A DNA stretch of 64,000 nucleotides from Diphasiastrum complanatum (lineage: Eukaryota; Streptophyta; Lycopodiopsida; Lycopodiales; Lycopodiaceae), in NCBI GenBank assembly GCA_029204225.1, contig CM055100.1, positions 34,152,645-34,216,644 of the forward strand, read 5' to 3'. The position numbers and the translations under genes are program-made. The notes under the pieces were generated by a model. It made no database searches and was not told the DNA's origin. It saw only the letters and a list, made by a program, of their open reading frames with translations. Shown here piece by piece: positions 22,500 through 36,900 of this stretch; positions within the stretch are counted from its first letter, which is position 1; the number at the start of each line of letters is the position of its first letter.

Positions 22500-24010
22500 A
22501 CTTACATCACACTCAATTCAATGCTATCACCATTCTGTGTGATAACTTGAGCTGTATTTCACTGTCACTGAATCCTAGTTTTCATGGAAAATCCAAGCAC
22601 ATAGAACTCTAGTATCATTTTATTCGAGAGGAAGTCTTCTCAGGGCAAGTGATCCTTCAATACTGCTCCACAACATAAATGGTCGCAGACATCTTTACCA
22701 AAGCGCTTCCAAGGATCAAGCATCAAAAGTTCTTCGACATGCTGAACTTGACGAAGATACCAAGGCACCAACCGTGACCTTAAGGGGGACTGTTGAAAAT
22801 TCAGTCCATAGTTGTCTCCTTGGTGAATGACTATTTCTATTTCAAGATTCTTTCTGCATGTTTATTGATCGTTGATCTAGGGTTAGGTGAAACCAACTTT
22901 GGTTCTACGTCTGCTCATCTGATACCTGCAGGAATCACAACTTAGTCAGCCAAACTATCTCCAGCAAAGGGTAACCAATCCTATCATATTTCAAGTTCAA
23001 ATATTAAGTTCAATAATTTGAAGATCATTGAAGACTTGGCCATTTTTAAGAACTTCCGCGAGAAATACACCAAGTGTTGCAACAATTTGCAGAATGAACT
23101 ATGTTTTTTGACAGTGTCGGTTTCTTTGCATTTCCCCAAAATGCGACACTTCAGCAAAGTTCAACAGTTTAACTATTTTTCAACAATGTCGAGTTTTTCG
23201 CACTTTTCCAAAAAATGCGACACTTGCCTTCAACTTCTTCCTTTCAACTATTTTGAGGAAGTTAAATTGTTTTAAAGACACTGTCACCTTTTTAAGGGCA
23301 CCATCGCATTCTTTTAAAGGACAGTGTCGTCTTTTCAAGGGCACTGTCGGCCTTTTTGCAAAATCTCGAAGGGAGAGAAAAAAACTGGACAGTCGTCTAT
23401 TTTCAATGAGGAACGTTCCAAGCACTTTCCAGAATTTGCGAAGCGAGAGAATTTGCAACATCCTCGTCCACGTCAACATTCCCTACAGGTTGACCATGTA
23501 TAGTTTTCACAAAAGCCAAATACTTCCAAGTATAACTGCTTACCTAATTAGGTGACAAACATTTACTGTAGTTAATATATTACATGGATGAAATCTATAA
23601 ATGGATCATCTAGGCACACTCTACGTGATGCTCCGTCCATGAGACGAATGATTTTGAGCCTCCCAATTTCGTCGTCATTTAGGTTGTAACTGGTATTTTG
23701 TTGTGCTTCAGTGTAATATAGCAGCAATACGTTTTTTTTATCTGTGTATAACGTAGATGAATGCTTATTGTGATTTGAATGCACTTCATTGCTGTTTGAT
23801 CACACTTGTTCACTCACTTTGATTAGAACACGGACGTCTACGACTCCTCAGTTTCTGATCAGACGATGGCTATCATTGACGCTTGCGGAACTTGCGCTGT
23901 CATACTACTCTTTCAATCTATTTCAGAACTAAACTTCGGATTAAATCCATTTTCAGTAATACCACACACAAACCATTTCTAATCTCTTCGGTGGACTGTA
24001 CTCATTTTTT
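22500..24010 (+). mobile_element. Family A Copia RNase H end, polypurine tract and 3' LTR
   Basis: SKHIEL.YHFIREEVFSGQVILQYCST and ADIFTKALPR (about 22590-22760) are the end of RNase H. AAGGGGGAC precedes the LTR start TGTTGAAAATTC at 22791. The LTR matches 14338-15640 and carries GACACTGTCACCTTTTT at 23277. With the left LTR it brackets 14-24 kb, which is filled with other, partly inverted Copia pieces. Confidence 0.8.
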
Positions 24011-24555
24011 TTTGGTCTAATAGTAGATGGCTTCAGTAGAGTGAAATCCCTCAAACTAGCGCAACCATCCACAATAGAGAGAGTGATACCCTCGAACCTC
24101 CACCATCGATCTAAGCTTAGAGTGCAAAGTTTTGATATAGTTGTTTGATCATTTGATCAATCATTGAAAGGTGCCTTAGCAACAATAATAATCACTAATG
24201 AGATAATTAGTGGTTGTGCTTTGCCATGATATAACATGGCTTAGCACTATGTTGTGTGTGACCAGCATTTGACACTTAGTAATGGTGAGGAATGTGCCAT
24301 ATAAACAATTTATATAGACACTTAGGTGCATATAATGTGTGGAGTGCATACACATACTGTCTAGAAATATTTCCAAAGATTTATGCAAGAGGTCCTTGAA
24401 GGTAGAACTCATGATTTTTACAAAGTGTTGGGCGCATTGTACAATTAAAAAAACATCACCTTGTAAGTGCATTTTTTTGTTTTGTGGCAACAACCATTTT
24501 GTGTTAATCTTCTAGGACACTTTGTACTTGATTGTAACCACTAAAGTTATTCAAA
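24011..24555. other. Non-coding stretch
   Basis: No recognisable protein or repeat family. Short frames only. Confidence 0.4.
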
Positions 24556-24990
24556 ACATTGTAGGCTTTATGACCAACAATCCTCTTAAGTACAACTTTG
24601 ATAAGAGTAGGAAAAAATTATCTTTGTGAGTCATTGCCTCGAGTTTCTTAAATCCACATAGATTTGCAATTTGCCATCCTTCTTCGAAACCACCATGATG
24701 GGACCCAAGAAGTGTGTTCAATTTCATAAATAAATCTAGCATCAACAAGTTTTGTCAACTCATCTTGGATCAATTGAACATAGTGTAGATTAAAATAGTA
24801 GGGCCTACTAATCACAAATTTGGCCTTTGATGTAAGTGGGCTTGTGTGCACCACTACATTTGGCGAAAAGCCCTCCAACACATTGCATCTCCAAATACCA
24901 CATCCTCGTCTATCATTATGCAAAATTTTGCACTCTAGATAGCACAAAACTGAGAACAATGTTTGTTCAAAAGAGAGTATTAAATTGCGA
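24556..24990 (-). pseudogene. Ty3/gypsy reverse transcriptase scrap
   Basis: The reverse strand reads RPYYFNLHYVQLIQDELTKL, DARFIYEIEHTSWV and then, after a shift, KDGKLQICVDFKKLEAMTHKD. This is the N-terminal part of a gypsy RT (the usual ...GFI..., K.G..R.CVDYR.LN.VT stretch). No catalytic YVDD, integrase or LTR was recognised nearby. Confidence 0.65.
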
Positions 24991-25780
24991 CTTTAAGAAA
25001 AGGGACAACCTCACCAAATCACCATGCCATGATGCCATTTCATTCAAGAGTCACTAAGTAATGATGACAATGCATTAAGTTTTGAGTAGTTGCGTTGCAA
25101 GTTGCAAGTTTGAGAGTCACCTTTTTGGGGGGCTTTTGTTGGTAACGAGAACTTTCTATTCCTCTTCCTATCATCTATAGGATGTTTGTGAGGTGATGAC
25201 CTTTGGATATCAAAATCCCCCAATTATTAAAAGTTTTGGAGCTGTCGAGTATCAATAAGAAGTGGGTCTTTAATTTTGTATGTTCAGGGTATCAATATTT
25301 TGACACCTAGTCGACAACTGCTAGCTAGGAACCAAATGGCTCTATACCCAACCAACACTAGTGTGAATGAGGGGTGGTTCATTGCTCATCATCTCACTTG
25401 CAAAGGTCTAAAAAATAGGTGACAAGAGAAACACTTAGACAAAGGCAATTGCCATTAATGTGAAACTACCCTCATTCATTGATAAAATAATTTTCTCAAT
25501 TTTTTTGAGCTAACATGAAAACTCATTCCCTCGAAAAAAAAAAAAGGGTACTCTCATTGAAATTTACCCTAAACCCAATAAATGAGCAATAAAAGTCCAT
25601 GGTAAAAAATTTACCCACCCAATAACTGAGCAAAAAAAGTCAATAATAAGAAATTTACATGCCCATTTGATCAAGTAAATTGCATTTTAAATAATAACAT
25701 CCATAATTTTAAACATCAAATGTTGGAATCATGTAGAATAAGACCATGCAAAATTTTCATTCATTACTTACATAAGATCT
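24991..25780. other. Non-coding stretch
   Basis: No gene seen. It may hold more of the decayed gypsy element, but nothing is recognisable. Confidence 0.35.
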
Positions 25781-25850
25781 AACTAGGCTGGCTTAGTTGG
25801 TTAGCTTGGCATCCAAAGTTTCTTTTTACTCATAGGTTCAAGACATAAGA
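25781..25850 (+). mobile_element. SINE copy 2 (degraded)
   Basis: GGCTGGCTTAGTTGGTTAGCTTGGCATCCAAAGTTTCTTT matches the SINE at 6661 base for base over long parts. The B box is degraded to AGGTTCAAGA (about 25834), and the tail is lost. Confidence 0.7.
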
Positions 25851-26201
25851 GAATCTACCTTTATTACAATCTGGATCATTTTTTAAGTTGACGTTTATCT
25901 CAAGAAACTCCGTGTAATTTGTGAAGTGACCCTTGCCACCAATAAGGCTCATCAAAAAGACCAATAATTCGAGTTATTAAAGATCAAAAAAGATGCATAC
26001 ATAAATTTCATTCCGAACAAGAGAGGACATGAGGTGGGGCCCTTTGTGTGAGGGGCCTAAGAGAGGCACTTATAAAGGGGTTAGAACTTAGCAAGCTTGG
26101 GCAAAGGTATAATATTCTCATACCCTTGGCAATCCCTTTATATGTACTTGGGTCACGGGTGACACACTTTAAACCAACCCGATGAATAGAATCCTTTTCA
26201 C

Positions 26202-26320
26202 ACTTATGGGCTCAAAAGAGCGAGCTCAGAAAAAGCTGGATCTATTTTGTCCCTCTTCACACTTAAGGACTCAAAAAAGCGAGCTCAGAGAAAGCGAGAT
26301 CCATTTTATCCCATTTCACA
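26202..26320. repeat. 59-bp tandem duplication
   Basis: Units 26202-26260 and 26261-26320 share ACTTA.GG.CTCAAAA.AGCGAGCTCAG and a GGATC/GATCCATTTT tail. It lies upstream of the kinase gene, perhaps in its promoter or first exon. Confidence 0.75.
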
Positions 26321-27956
26321 CTGTCGAGAACTCGAAGCTTATTGCGCATTCAAGAACGATGGCGAGGCTATGGTGGATCTGACACAAGCAGGGATGGATT
26401 TGCCTGTGATATTCTCTCTATTCATGATGAGAGCAGCAGATTTTTTCTCATCATGATGCAGGCTGCAGCGGATTGTATGGATCTTGGTATGCGAGAGCGT
26501 GGAGGGTCAATGGTGTTCAAGTTGTAGGACGAAACTCTTTTTATTATTATATGTTTTCCGCATTTGTGTGATGTGTATTCACTCGGATGTGGAATATGCT
26601 TGTGGAATCTGAGGATCATGAGAATTTTTTAAGAATGAGCGAAAGTTCATAAAGCAAATCTTCTGGAAAACGAAACGTGAAGTTTGGCCCTGTGACGGAG
26701 ACATGCCTCAAGATTTTCGTATCGTAGATTGGATAGACATTCCTCGTGCGTAATTTATCGGTTTCTTGCTAGGATCACCGTTTGCTTTTTCGATTTTCTG
26801 CCTTGTCTATGTTTTTGGCATATTTTGACCTGAGGTGTTGTAGATTGATCTCTACCACTTTCGACTTGTTAATATTCATTGCAATCTGTTGTTTTTCTAT
26901 TCAGGCCTGTTTTTCCATTGTTTCAAGTTTTAAATTGCTTGGTAATACTTAACAAATTTTGTGCTGCTATTTTCTCGCTCGATATTCTGATCTTAGAATT
27001 ACGTTGCATCCCTTCCTGATATTTGCAGTGGATGGGGTGTGTTTTATGTCACTATCCTGCTTGCAATCTGTTCTCGGCCAGCTCTTAATGACATTGGGAT
27101 TCTAGCCTCTTGCAATGAGAATCAAGTACAGAGCTAGGCTAAAGCTGATTCAATCTAGACTTTCAGCAAAGTCTCGTGTACGTTGGAGCTCGATAGGGTC
27201 AAAAAGCGCATTCGAGCTTGATTGATATTCGCCAGGTACTTGCAAGACGTATAAAATATGAACCTAAGTTTTGTTTGGCTAAAATCTCTTGCTTAGCTGT
27301 CAACAGCTCAACGATAAGTTACCATTTTCGTTTAACTTTTCTCCGATGAAGGTCGTTTCATTTCGAATCAATGTTACGATCATATCAGAGTTCAAGTAAA
27401 GCTTAGTGTTTCGCCTCGCCTTTGTCCAGCGAGTGATTTTAGGATCATTATGCTACACAGATAAGTATCCACGTTTCTTTGAACTTGTATTTGTTTCCAT
27501 CAATGGGGCGTTCACTGTACTTGCATAGGATCATGTTCCGGGCTGCGATTTATCAACGCTACTCTAGCCAGCCATGATATTCGTTCTTCTATATTATCAT
27601 TTGTTTCTCCACTTTATTGTGGGGAATGTTTTCGCTCACAATGCTTTGCATGATCATTGCTAGATTGACTTCCGCAACTTGGTCAAAAATTTTCAGAAAT
27701 AAGGTGCCAAGTTGCAACGAAAGTCCTGTTACTGGCAGTTGTTTGATTTAGGAGCTAGATATATCATGGTTTATATCTTTTGAAGAAACATTTTTTTATC
27801 TTGCAGATACTATGCTCCCAAGCCTGAGCCATTGGAGGAAATTCGTGAGAAACAATTTGATGCAATTCAGCAGCCAAGTAGGCGACTGATGCTTTATTAA
27901 ACAAATACTCTATTTCTTGACCTTGAATTGAGGCTCTTATCAGCAATCATATCGCA
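26321..27956 (+). promoter_or_regulatory. Presumed promoter and 5' leader of the AGC kinase gene
   Basis: No other gene is seen between 26.3 kb and the kinase ATG. A strong acceptor (TTTTTTTATCTTGCAG, ending 27806) lies 150 bases before the ATG, so the leader probably contains an intron, as I recall for several D6PK-type genes. The transcription start is not identified. Confidence 0.35.
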
Positions 27957-30900
27957 ATGAGCACAGAGGAGAGTTTAAGCAGCTCATTCACAGTCACTAA
28001 CAGTCTCAGTGGTAAGCTAAGTGATGTAACCAGCAGTGAAACTCATTATAATGCAGAAAAGCTCAGTGAGAGTGGAAGTGCAAATGCCCAAGGTGGTGGT
28101 TATGGGGAAAGTTCCAAAATTATTGCTGCTCGTGCTAGCAGTGGAAGCAGCATCAGTGATAGTACTGAGAGCACTAGTAGCAACTTCTGCAGCAACAACA
28201 ACAAGCCTCATAAGGCCAACGACAAAAGTTGGGATGCCATTCAGGCTATTCGAATACGAGATGGGGTTCTTGGTTTGAATCACTTCAGATTGTTGAAGCG
28301 GTTGGGATGTGGGGATATTGGCAGTGTGTATCTTGCAGAGTTGAAAGGAGCTAACTGCTGTTTTGCAATGAAGGTAATGGATAAGGGATCATTGGCCAGT
28401 CGAAAGAAGGAACTTAGAGCTCAAACAGAGCGAGAAATACTAGCATCACTGGACCATCCATTTCTACCAACTCTTTACTCTCACTTTGAGACAGAGAAGT
28501 TCTCTTGTCTGGTCATGGAATACTGCATGGGTGGAGATTTACACTCTCTTCGGCAGCGACAACCAGGAAAGCATTTTACAGAACAAGCTGCACGGTACTT
28601 ATCAAGTTTAATGCCATCCTGACTATCATTGTTGTTATTGCCTTAGTGTCATTTGATCTGCTGTAGTTTACCATAGTGCCATTGTTTCTTTCTCTGAGTT
28701 ACGTTTCTGAGTAGTCTTGTGCTTGTTTGAAGGCATTCTTCTTTCACATGGGGATGGGTATGGCTGTGAAAGTTTAGTCATGGTGGTGGCAAGAGATACC
28801 CTGTGTCTGGATCTTGCATGGATTAAGCTTGGTTTTTATTACATAAGGAAAGATTGCAAATTTTAGAGGTTATGAAAACAATACTGGCTTATGTGGAAAT
28901 GTAGGATTGCCTCGTTCTGTTTTTCAGGCTTCACAAAAGAAGATGCCAGAAGAGGTCATGGTGGAAAGAATGTACATAATGTGAATGAGCATGGCATCTA
29001 TGGTCATTCACCATTGTATTATGGCATATTGACATCTGTGTATACACTTTGAACTCATTATTTGATCAATTGTGTGATGAGCAGCAGCAGGAGGCTGACT
29101 ACAATCTGGGGGCACAATGATATGGCCTTTCGTACTTGAAGCATATACTCTTGTAAGGGATTTCAGCCATTTTAGCCAAAGTGTATTGACAAAGAAAGGC
29201 CAAGTCATGTATCTGCAATTGACAAAGAAAGGCATGTCATGTAGCTATAATTCATGACATTGTTCAAAAGGTTTAGAAAGATTGACACAGCCAAAGTTCC
29301 CGAAAAGATAGGAACCTTCTCTAGAAAAGGAGATGAAAGTACTAGCTCAAGTCCTACGGCTTAGCTAGATTGTTCTAGACTTGCTTTGGACTGGGAGGGT
29401 CACCCATGAGAGTCTTTTGGGAGCATTTGAGTGCTCTTATGCTTTTACAACATTCTTCCCTCCTTTGAGAAAGCTAATGTTCTCATCAGGGCCATTTTTA
29501 ATTAAGCTACCGACACGGGCTTTAAATATCAACCTTGTGACAAAATTGTAGCACATCCACAAGTTGGAGGCTTAGCGAAGTTGGCTTATCCACAAGTGAA
29601 AGGCTTAGCAAGATCTAGGTACAATACTTGGCTCAATCGATAGGGACACTAGGAAAAGCATAGATTTAGATTTGGTTATGTAAAACTTGATACATATCAG
29701 CATGAAAGATAAGAACATGGCCCCTGTTAGCCTGATGTGTTGTTGTCATCCATAATAACTGGGAGCTGCTTGAGCTCAGTTTCCTTGTTAATGTTCAATG
29801 CCAGCTCTTTGAGGCTATAAGCGCTGGTGCCTCAACTTTGCTCTCTGATTGTCCCCAACACCGACAAGAAAACTTAGACTTGCCTCTTCTTTTTTTGGAT
29901 CTACCTCTTTGCCCTTTTGAGTAAGTACTAAGTTGCAAGCTCAATTTTGATGGTGATGGTTCTAGTTGTTCTATTGTATCTCCTTCAGGACCAAGAAAAG
30001 TAACCTTTGCATATTGTAGGCTTAGAATTGGTACTTTTTGCTTGTTCCAGTTGACCTCTTGACATTGCTGTCACAACACATGGCCTTTGGCTGTTATACA
30101 AGACTACCAAGTTGACTCCTTCAGTGAGGAAGCCAAGGACATGCTCATTAACCAATTTGACCACAATCTCAAAGGTTGTCATGGATACCATCATGTAGGC
30201 TAACCTTCCGCTTTCCATTACCCGTTTTGCAATCTTCACAATGATCAAACATGTTTGTCTTCTAGCTATAGGCCTAGTTTGTCAGCCAAGTTTGTGACAA
30301 ATAGTCGTGCGATGTCTAAGAATAAAAAATGCAGTGGGTATAGGTGTTCAAAGTGTTCCCATTAGGCAAAAGTTTGGCCTTTTTACTTTATTGCCATCTA
30401 ATCTTGTATAAATGCGACGAGAGCCCCAATTTGTTGAATCACATTTCTTTGGTCAACCATGATTTGCTTACTGAAAGGCTTTGGGTACATCTGCCAAAAA
30501 TGACTTGGCTATTGGCAATTGAAACACCATGTAGCACTACCTATCATGGGTGAATTGTTGCTGCAACTTGTTAATACACTGGTTTGGCCTTTTATGACAT
30601 GTCCATTATTAGTACTCCCACTAACATGGGCCGTTGAGGGAGGATGGTTGGTGTTGTTGGTCATTTTGTTTCATCTAAAACTAGGTGTTTTTTTGGCAAT
30701 TGAGCTTGAGTTCTCTCACATTTTCTAGTCACAATGAGTGATAAACCCCTCAAATTATGCTAGAGCCACATCAACTTTTTATTTTTTGGAAGTTTGCATG
30801 AGGTGGAAGCAATTGTCCATTTGAAAGAACCAATGTTCAGCCGTGCACACATCACATTTTCTCTTGAAGGTTGTAGGAGGGCAGATCTTTGTGTTGTGTG

Positions 30901-33900
30901 CTGATCCCACTCTACGTGATGGCTCGGGAGTTCTTTTGAGATCCAACCCCATCTCCATGCCCATATCCTCTATTCGCTTACAATCGAGCAAGGCCAAATG
31001 ATCATTGCTTAGTGTCGGTGGAGCATTTTGGACTCTCTACTTTTTGGCTTCGTTTTTGTTTTGAACTTGGGGGGCCAGAACAATCATTATGGCACTTGTC
31101 AATACTGTTTCATTTTCATGCCAAAGAGCTCTTGTTGAGCGTTAGACATAGATAAGTCTCTTGGAGACGATTCTGAAGGGGGACTAGATTGTCTCTCCTT
31201 TTGCGTGTTCTCAATCTGGTTACCTTTATGAGTCCATAGTCGAACTCCCGATACTGCTTCTCTACTTTAACAAAGTCTATAGATTCCTCTTGAATTTTTG
31301 GCATGATAGAAGAGCTGGTTCATGGTTATTTGATTTCTCGGGGCTCATGTTCCACCCTTTGCACTTGTGCCCCAAGCAACTTTGCTCAAATTTCATTTTT
31401 TCTCAGTTGTTGTCACAATGAGTTCCCCCCTCCCCACACAACTTAGATCATATCACCGAGAGTCGAGACAAGCAGTTAGGTCTAGTGGAGGATGAAGGAA
31501 CAGACATGCACAAATAAAAGCAACTAAACAAAGATACAAAAAGAAGAATCCACTCAAAATTTCACTCCATGTGAGGCTGAACACACAAGATCTTTGCCTA
31601 GTTGCTCACCACCTAACCCCTCGAAGCTATGGCTCTAGAGACCTGCTGCTTGCACGACAAAAGCCAGCCTAGTCTTGCACCAACCAACCCTCGAAGCCAC
31701 ACCTCGAGAGACCCAGACAACAAAAGCCATTTATGCCTCCAGCTTTACTAGCAACACCTTGCCTCAATAGCACTTTGTCTTTATGGGTGACTACCCACAC
31801 CATCAAAAAAGTGGTTATGCTCACACAATTTTAGGGCCGACATTCTAGTGCCCATAACACTCGAGTGTCTTGTACCACTCACAGGAGCAGCTGCTTTGGT
31901 AGTGGTTTGGTAGCACACCGACTTATGGGTTCCCTATATAGATACTTGAAATACGGATATCCAATTGGCACTGCCCAAGGATTGATTGTGCATACACCTA
32001 AGCACATTGCCTCCTAAGCCCCCATACAGACGATGTTACAGCCTCACACCCACATTTGTGCTTACATCCTTTAGCCACTCACGTATATTCAATCTACCCA
32101 TGCTTACACTTTCCTTGTAGCACAACTTTTTGTGTCAATGTCTCCCATTGAGGGTCTCGACGAAAGGCTAGCATCGCCAATAGACTAGTCGACTCTTGGC
32201 ATCAATGTCTCCTATTCGAGTTTATCAATGAGCAACAACTTTTTGTGTCAATGTCTCCCATTTGAGGGTCTCGACGAAAGGCTAGCATTGCCGATAGACT
32301 AGTTGACTCTTTGCATCAATGTCTCCTATCCGAAATTTTCACTGAAAGGCTAATATCATTGATAGGCTAGTCAACTTTGATAGCACATCACATAGATACC
32401 AACTTGAAAGATGAACTAGCCTAGTCAAAGCTCAAATTAAGCCATAGCATTATACATAATAGCAAATTTAGTCAAAGCCAACTAGACATACATTCATAAG
32501 GTAACCAGCACGGCAAATCCATTTCGTTAAATTCGGAGGCACAACGGCGACTGTAATGTCCTCTAGCTCTACCTTCAAGCATTGGCCTTGTAAAAAGGTT
32601 GTAATAGGAATTGCAGACTTCTCTAAACTTTGATTATTTTAGGGCTTTCAGTCTTGAGAATTTTGGTCTAGCTCCTAGGCATCCAAAAGTTGTCTAGGCC
32701 CTGACTCATGCTCCAAAGCTAGCCCAACTCCTACAAAATAGCTAGATTGTTCTTATCTTGCTCTAGGACTTGGAGAGTCACCCTACCGAGTCTTTTGGGA
32801 ACATTTGAATGCTCCCAAGCTAGATTTGTTAGAATAATAAATGTAAATGATGTAGAAGCCATAGGTTACTATGACCCAAAAGGTCGAGATCTGTGTAACC
32901 ATGGTCATTTATATTTTAGGCCCAAGTTAGTATGAAACTAACTTGTAGGGACTCGTGGGTCCAATAGGGGCCTATACATGTGAATTAAGTACCTAACTTG
33001 AGGTACTTAATTATTTTATGTAACTTATGGTAGCTAGATAGCCATTAGTCAAGTTATTGGACAGCCAACAGTCATGACGGTAGATAGCCATCTTGGACTA
33101 CTTATATGTAGCCATTCATTTGTATGAGACACACTTTTGTTAAGCAATCTACTGTTCATATTGGCTGTCCACAAGTTTCTACAAGAGGGTCATCTAACCA
33201 TCTCTCTCTTCTCTTTGAGAATACTGTGTTAATGAATAGTCTTGATTCTGGATTCCTACATGGTATCAAAGCCATTTTTCAGAATTGATTGCTTGCTGGA
33301 GGGCACCCAATAGGTAGCCACATTTCTCCTCTTTTGGTTCATAAAAATCAGAATTTTTCTGATTTTTGTGGAGAGAGAACTGTTCGGCTCCTTCTTGTTT
33401 TTTGTGCAGGAAATTGCAGGGAAAAGCTTGGAACCTCCACTCATTTGGGAGCCAGCAGTAGGGCGCCCATGCTCAACTAGTTTTCATGTGATTGAAATCA
33501 GATTACATACTTCAAATTTCAGATTTTCTTCTTGGAAGAGGGCGCCCATCTACCTTGAAGACAAATGTGTTTTTGACACATTTTTAGTGGCTGAAATTTT
33601 TCTGTTTTTGAGCCTGGAAGAAGGTCCTACCATCTGCTCCATTAGCACATTGAGTGCACAGCATTTTACCACAAAAGTTCTGGTTGTGGTTTTGGCTTCA
33701 TTGGAAGCCTGCATATTAGTTAATATTATGTTATTTCAGCAAAATACAGCCACTATATCTTCTTGTGAATGAGCTATTGCATGTGGTGTATTGCAATCTA
33801 TAGTGCTCATTAATCCAGCTTTGATCTTGCTGATTTTTTAGTAGATTTTGGCCTGGAATCTATTTTTCCCATCTACTATTAGCTGAATTTTTAGAAATGG

Positions 33901-36900
33901 CTAAAGAATCTGAATCTATAGGTTCTTTGTTCAATGAAGATAGGTTGGATGGAACTAATTTCTCCTTGTGGTGCTACATGATCAAAAACCTCCTTACTGC
34001 TAAAGGTTTGTTTGAAGTTGTAAGTGGTGATGAAGAGAGGCCACCTAGCATGGCACCTACTACACCGTTAAGAGCTACTTTTTCAACATATGTGGAGGTG
34101 TCTTCCGAAGAACAAAAGAAGTGGGATTGACGTGACGCACAAGCACATTCAGTCATAGCGCTATCCGTGAAGAGATCAATCCTACCTCACATTCGATCAT
34201 GCAAGACTTCCAAGAGTGCTTGGGAAGTACTTGCCAAGATGTTCCAAGTGAAGAATACGGCGAAAGTGCTTTTTCTACATAATCAACTCTCAACATTGAA
34301 GATGCAAGAGGGTGATACGCTTTCAAATCACTTAATGAAGATCAAGGATCTTCATGAAGAGCTTCTTAGCATTGACGAAATTGTCGAGAACTCTCAATTT
34401 GTTTCAATTACTCTTAATTCACTTCCTCATTCCTATCTTCCATTTGTGTCTACTTTAAGCATATCTCTTAGGGGACAGCAAATCTCCTTTGAAGAGCTTG
34501 TTGGCTTACTTCTCCAAGAAGAGCAAACAAGGATTAATTTTGGTGAACAAGAAGATCAAGCCTTCTTCACCAAAGGCAAAGGCAAGGGCAAGTGGAAAGG
34601 TAAGCCTTCTTCTTTCAAGGATCAAAAATCCAAGGAAGGCCAAGATCAAGGATCCAAAAAGAAGGGTAAGTGCCATTATTGTAAAAAGTTTGGGCACCAC
34701 ATAAAGGAATGTAGGAAGAAGCTTACTAAGGATAAAGAGAAAGGTATTGATACAAATGCAGCCATGATTTCATTAGTGTGAACATGGAGGTTGCATGGCA
34801 TCATGCATAGGTTTCTGTAAGCTATATATTCAGGTGGAAACTTGCCCTCCTACAAAGGAGAATTCTCTCTATCTCTCTCTAACTCGCCCCAGCCCTCGCT
34901 AACTGCCTGTCCCTACTGCCCCCCTCGCTACCTGTCCCTCGTTGAACTTGTCTCTACTGCCCCCCTGGCTACCTGTCCCTTGTTGAACATGTCCCTCCTT
35001 GTCCCTCGTTGTCCTTCCTTGTCCCCTGTAATTGAACAAACAGAGGAGGCAGCCCCCCTTCTTCTCCCCCCTCGGCCCTCTCCTCCCTCCTTGGTTCTCT
35101 TGCCCCCCTCTCATTATCCCCTCTCCTCATCTAAGGAAACCTACTCTCCTACGAAGGCATTTGAGCAGTACATTCCTCTTGTATGGAGCAGAATGCATTG
35201 GAATCTAGCCATCTAAGGATCGAAATGGGTCAAATGAAAGCTGCCATACAAGCTATGGCAATCGAGAAGCAGACTATGATGGCCCCCGGATCATCTCTTT
35301 TGGAAGAGGCCTTGAGCAGGAAAGAAGAACCAGCTAGCACCAACGACACAAAGATCCAAGAATTACAATGTCCTCTCAGCCACCATATCCGAAAAAGAAA
35401 TGTGGAAGTATAAGTCTATGAATGTTCGGGTTCGAGGAATTGAAGACACTAAAGCTCCAATTACCGAAGCAACCAGTTTCCTCACGAATACACTTTCCCA
35501 CCATTCCAACGGAATGGAAAGAGCGTGGAGAACTAAAAGAGATCCATCTATACTCATCATACGGTTCATCGGATTGGGAGAGCAGCAAGTTGCCCTTAGG
35601 CTACGAGCTAAGCTGAGAGGTACTCTTGTCTTTATGGATGATGACCTCACACCGATGCAAGTTACGGAAAGGCGAAAAGTTTTCAGCGAAGTTAAGGCAT
35701 TGGGTAAAAGAGTGGTTTATCGGGATGGTAAGGCCCGGTACATTGACCCTTAGAAATAGGGATTTTGGCCGCCCGGACTTAGGAGTGGTTCGGGGGCCCT
35801 CACAAAAGCATTGCGGTTAAGTCTATGGAACTGCAATGGTATCCACTCTTCAGCTACAGCAGGAGATTTTAGAGATTTTTATACTTACAGAGACACATGA
35901 GAGTCCTGAGAGAAGACTTCCTTGCATTGAGGGTTTTTGTTGGTTTTCTGCCTGTCGAAGGACGACGAGAGCACTGACTGGTCGTGGTTCAGGTGGTGTT
36001 GCTTGCTTATTTCGAGACTCTCTCTAGTCGTGGGTTGAGCTACTATACACTGACGAGCAGGCTCGTTATATTTGGATCAGGTTGGACCACAGGTTGATGG
36101 AGTTAGCCTGTGACATATTTATGGCTATTTGTTACTTCCCACCAAAGACATCAGCTTTCAACTCAGAGGAGGAATCACCTTTCATGGACATTTCATCGGA
36201 CATTATCAGATATGAGGCCCGAGGATATATTCTTCTAGCAGGGGACTTCAATGCCAGGACCAGATCTAGGCAAACGGAGTTTCACAGAGCAACGGATGAT
36301 CCACAGCAGCGGATACATGCACTTGATTGGGATGATCTTGGTCTACATCATATGGGGAGCAGATGCTTCAGTTAGGCGAGGCTCATGGTTTGGCCATTTA
36401 TAATGGCCTTCTTCAGCTGCCAGGCTTGGGGGACTACACTTGCTTTCCACATAGCAGAGGGCATAGTGTCGTCGACTATTTTATGGGTTCACTGTCTCTC
36501 CTCCACTCCAGCTCGTCCTTCTCTGAACATCGCACCACTCTTTCTGACCATTCATATTTGTCACTATCTGTCGGTCACCTCCCAACTACATCCTCTTTGA
36601 CCCCTATAGTGAAACCCATGTACCGGTACACTTCACATAACATACCCTTGTATAGAGAAGCCCTCTCTGACCTCCTTACCTATTTCCTACATGAACATAC
36701 TCTAGAGGAGCAGTCCCTATTTCTTGTCTAGACCATCCACACTGCAGCTTCCATGGCCTTTCCATCCCCACGGCCCAAGCACCAGCAACGTCATAGACCC
36801 CATAACCCCTGGTATGATCAGGAATGCACCCACCTCCATCAGAATTTCATATATGCTCGCTCCCATCTTCCTCATATGATCAAAACCATGTCTCTTGTCT

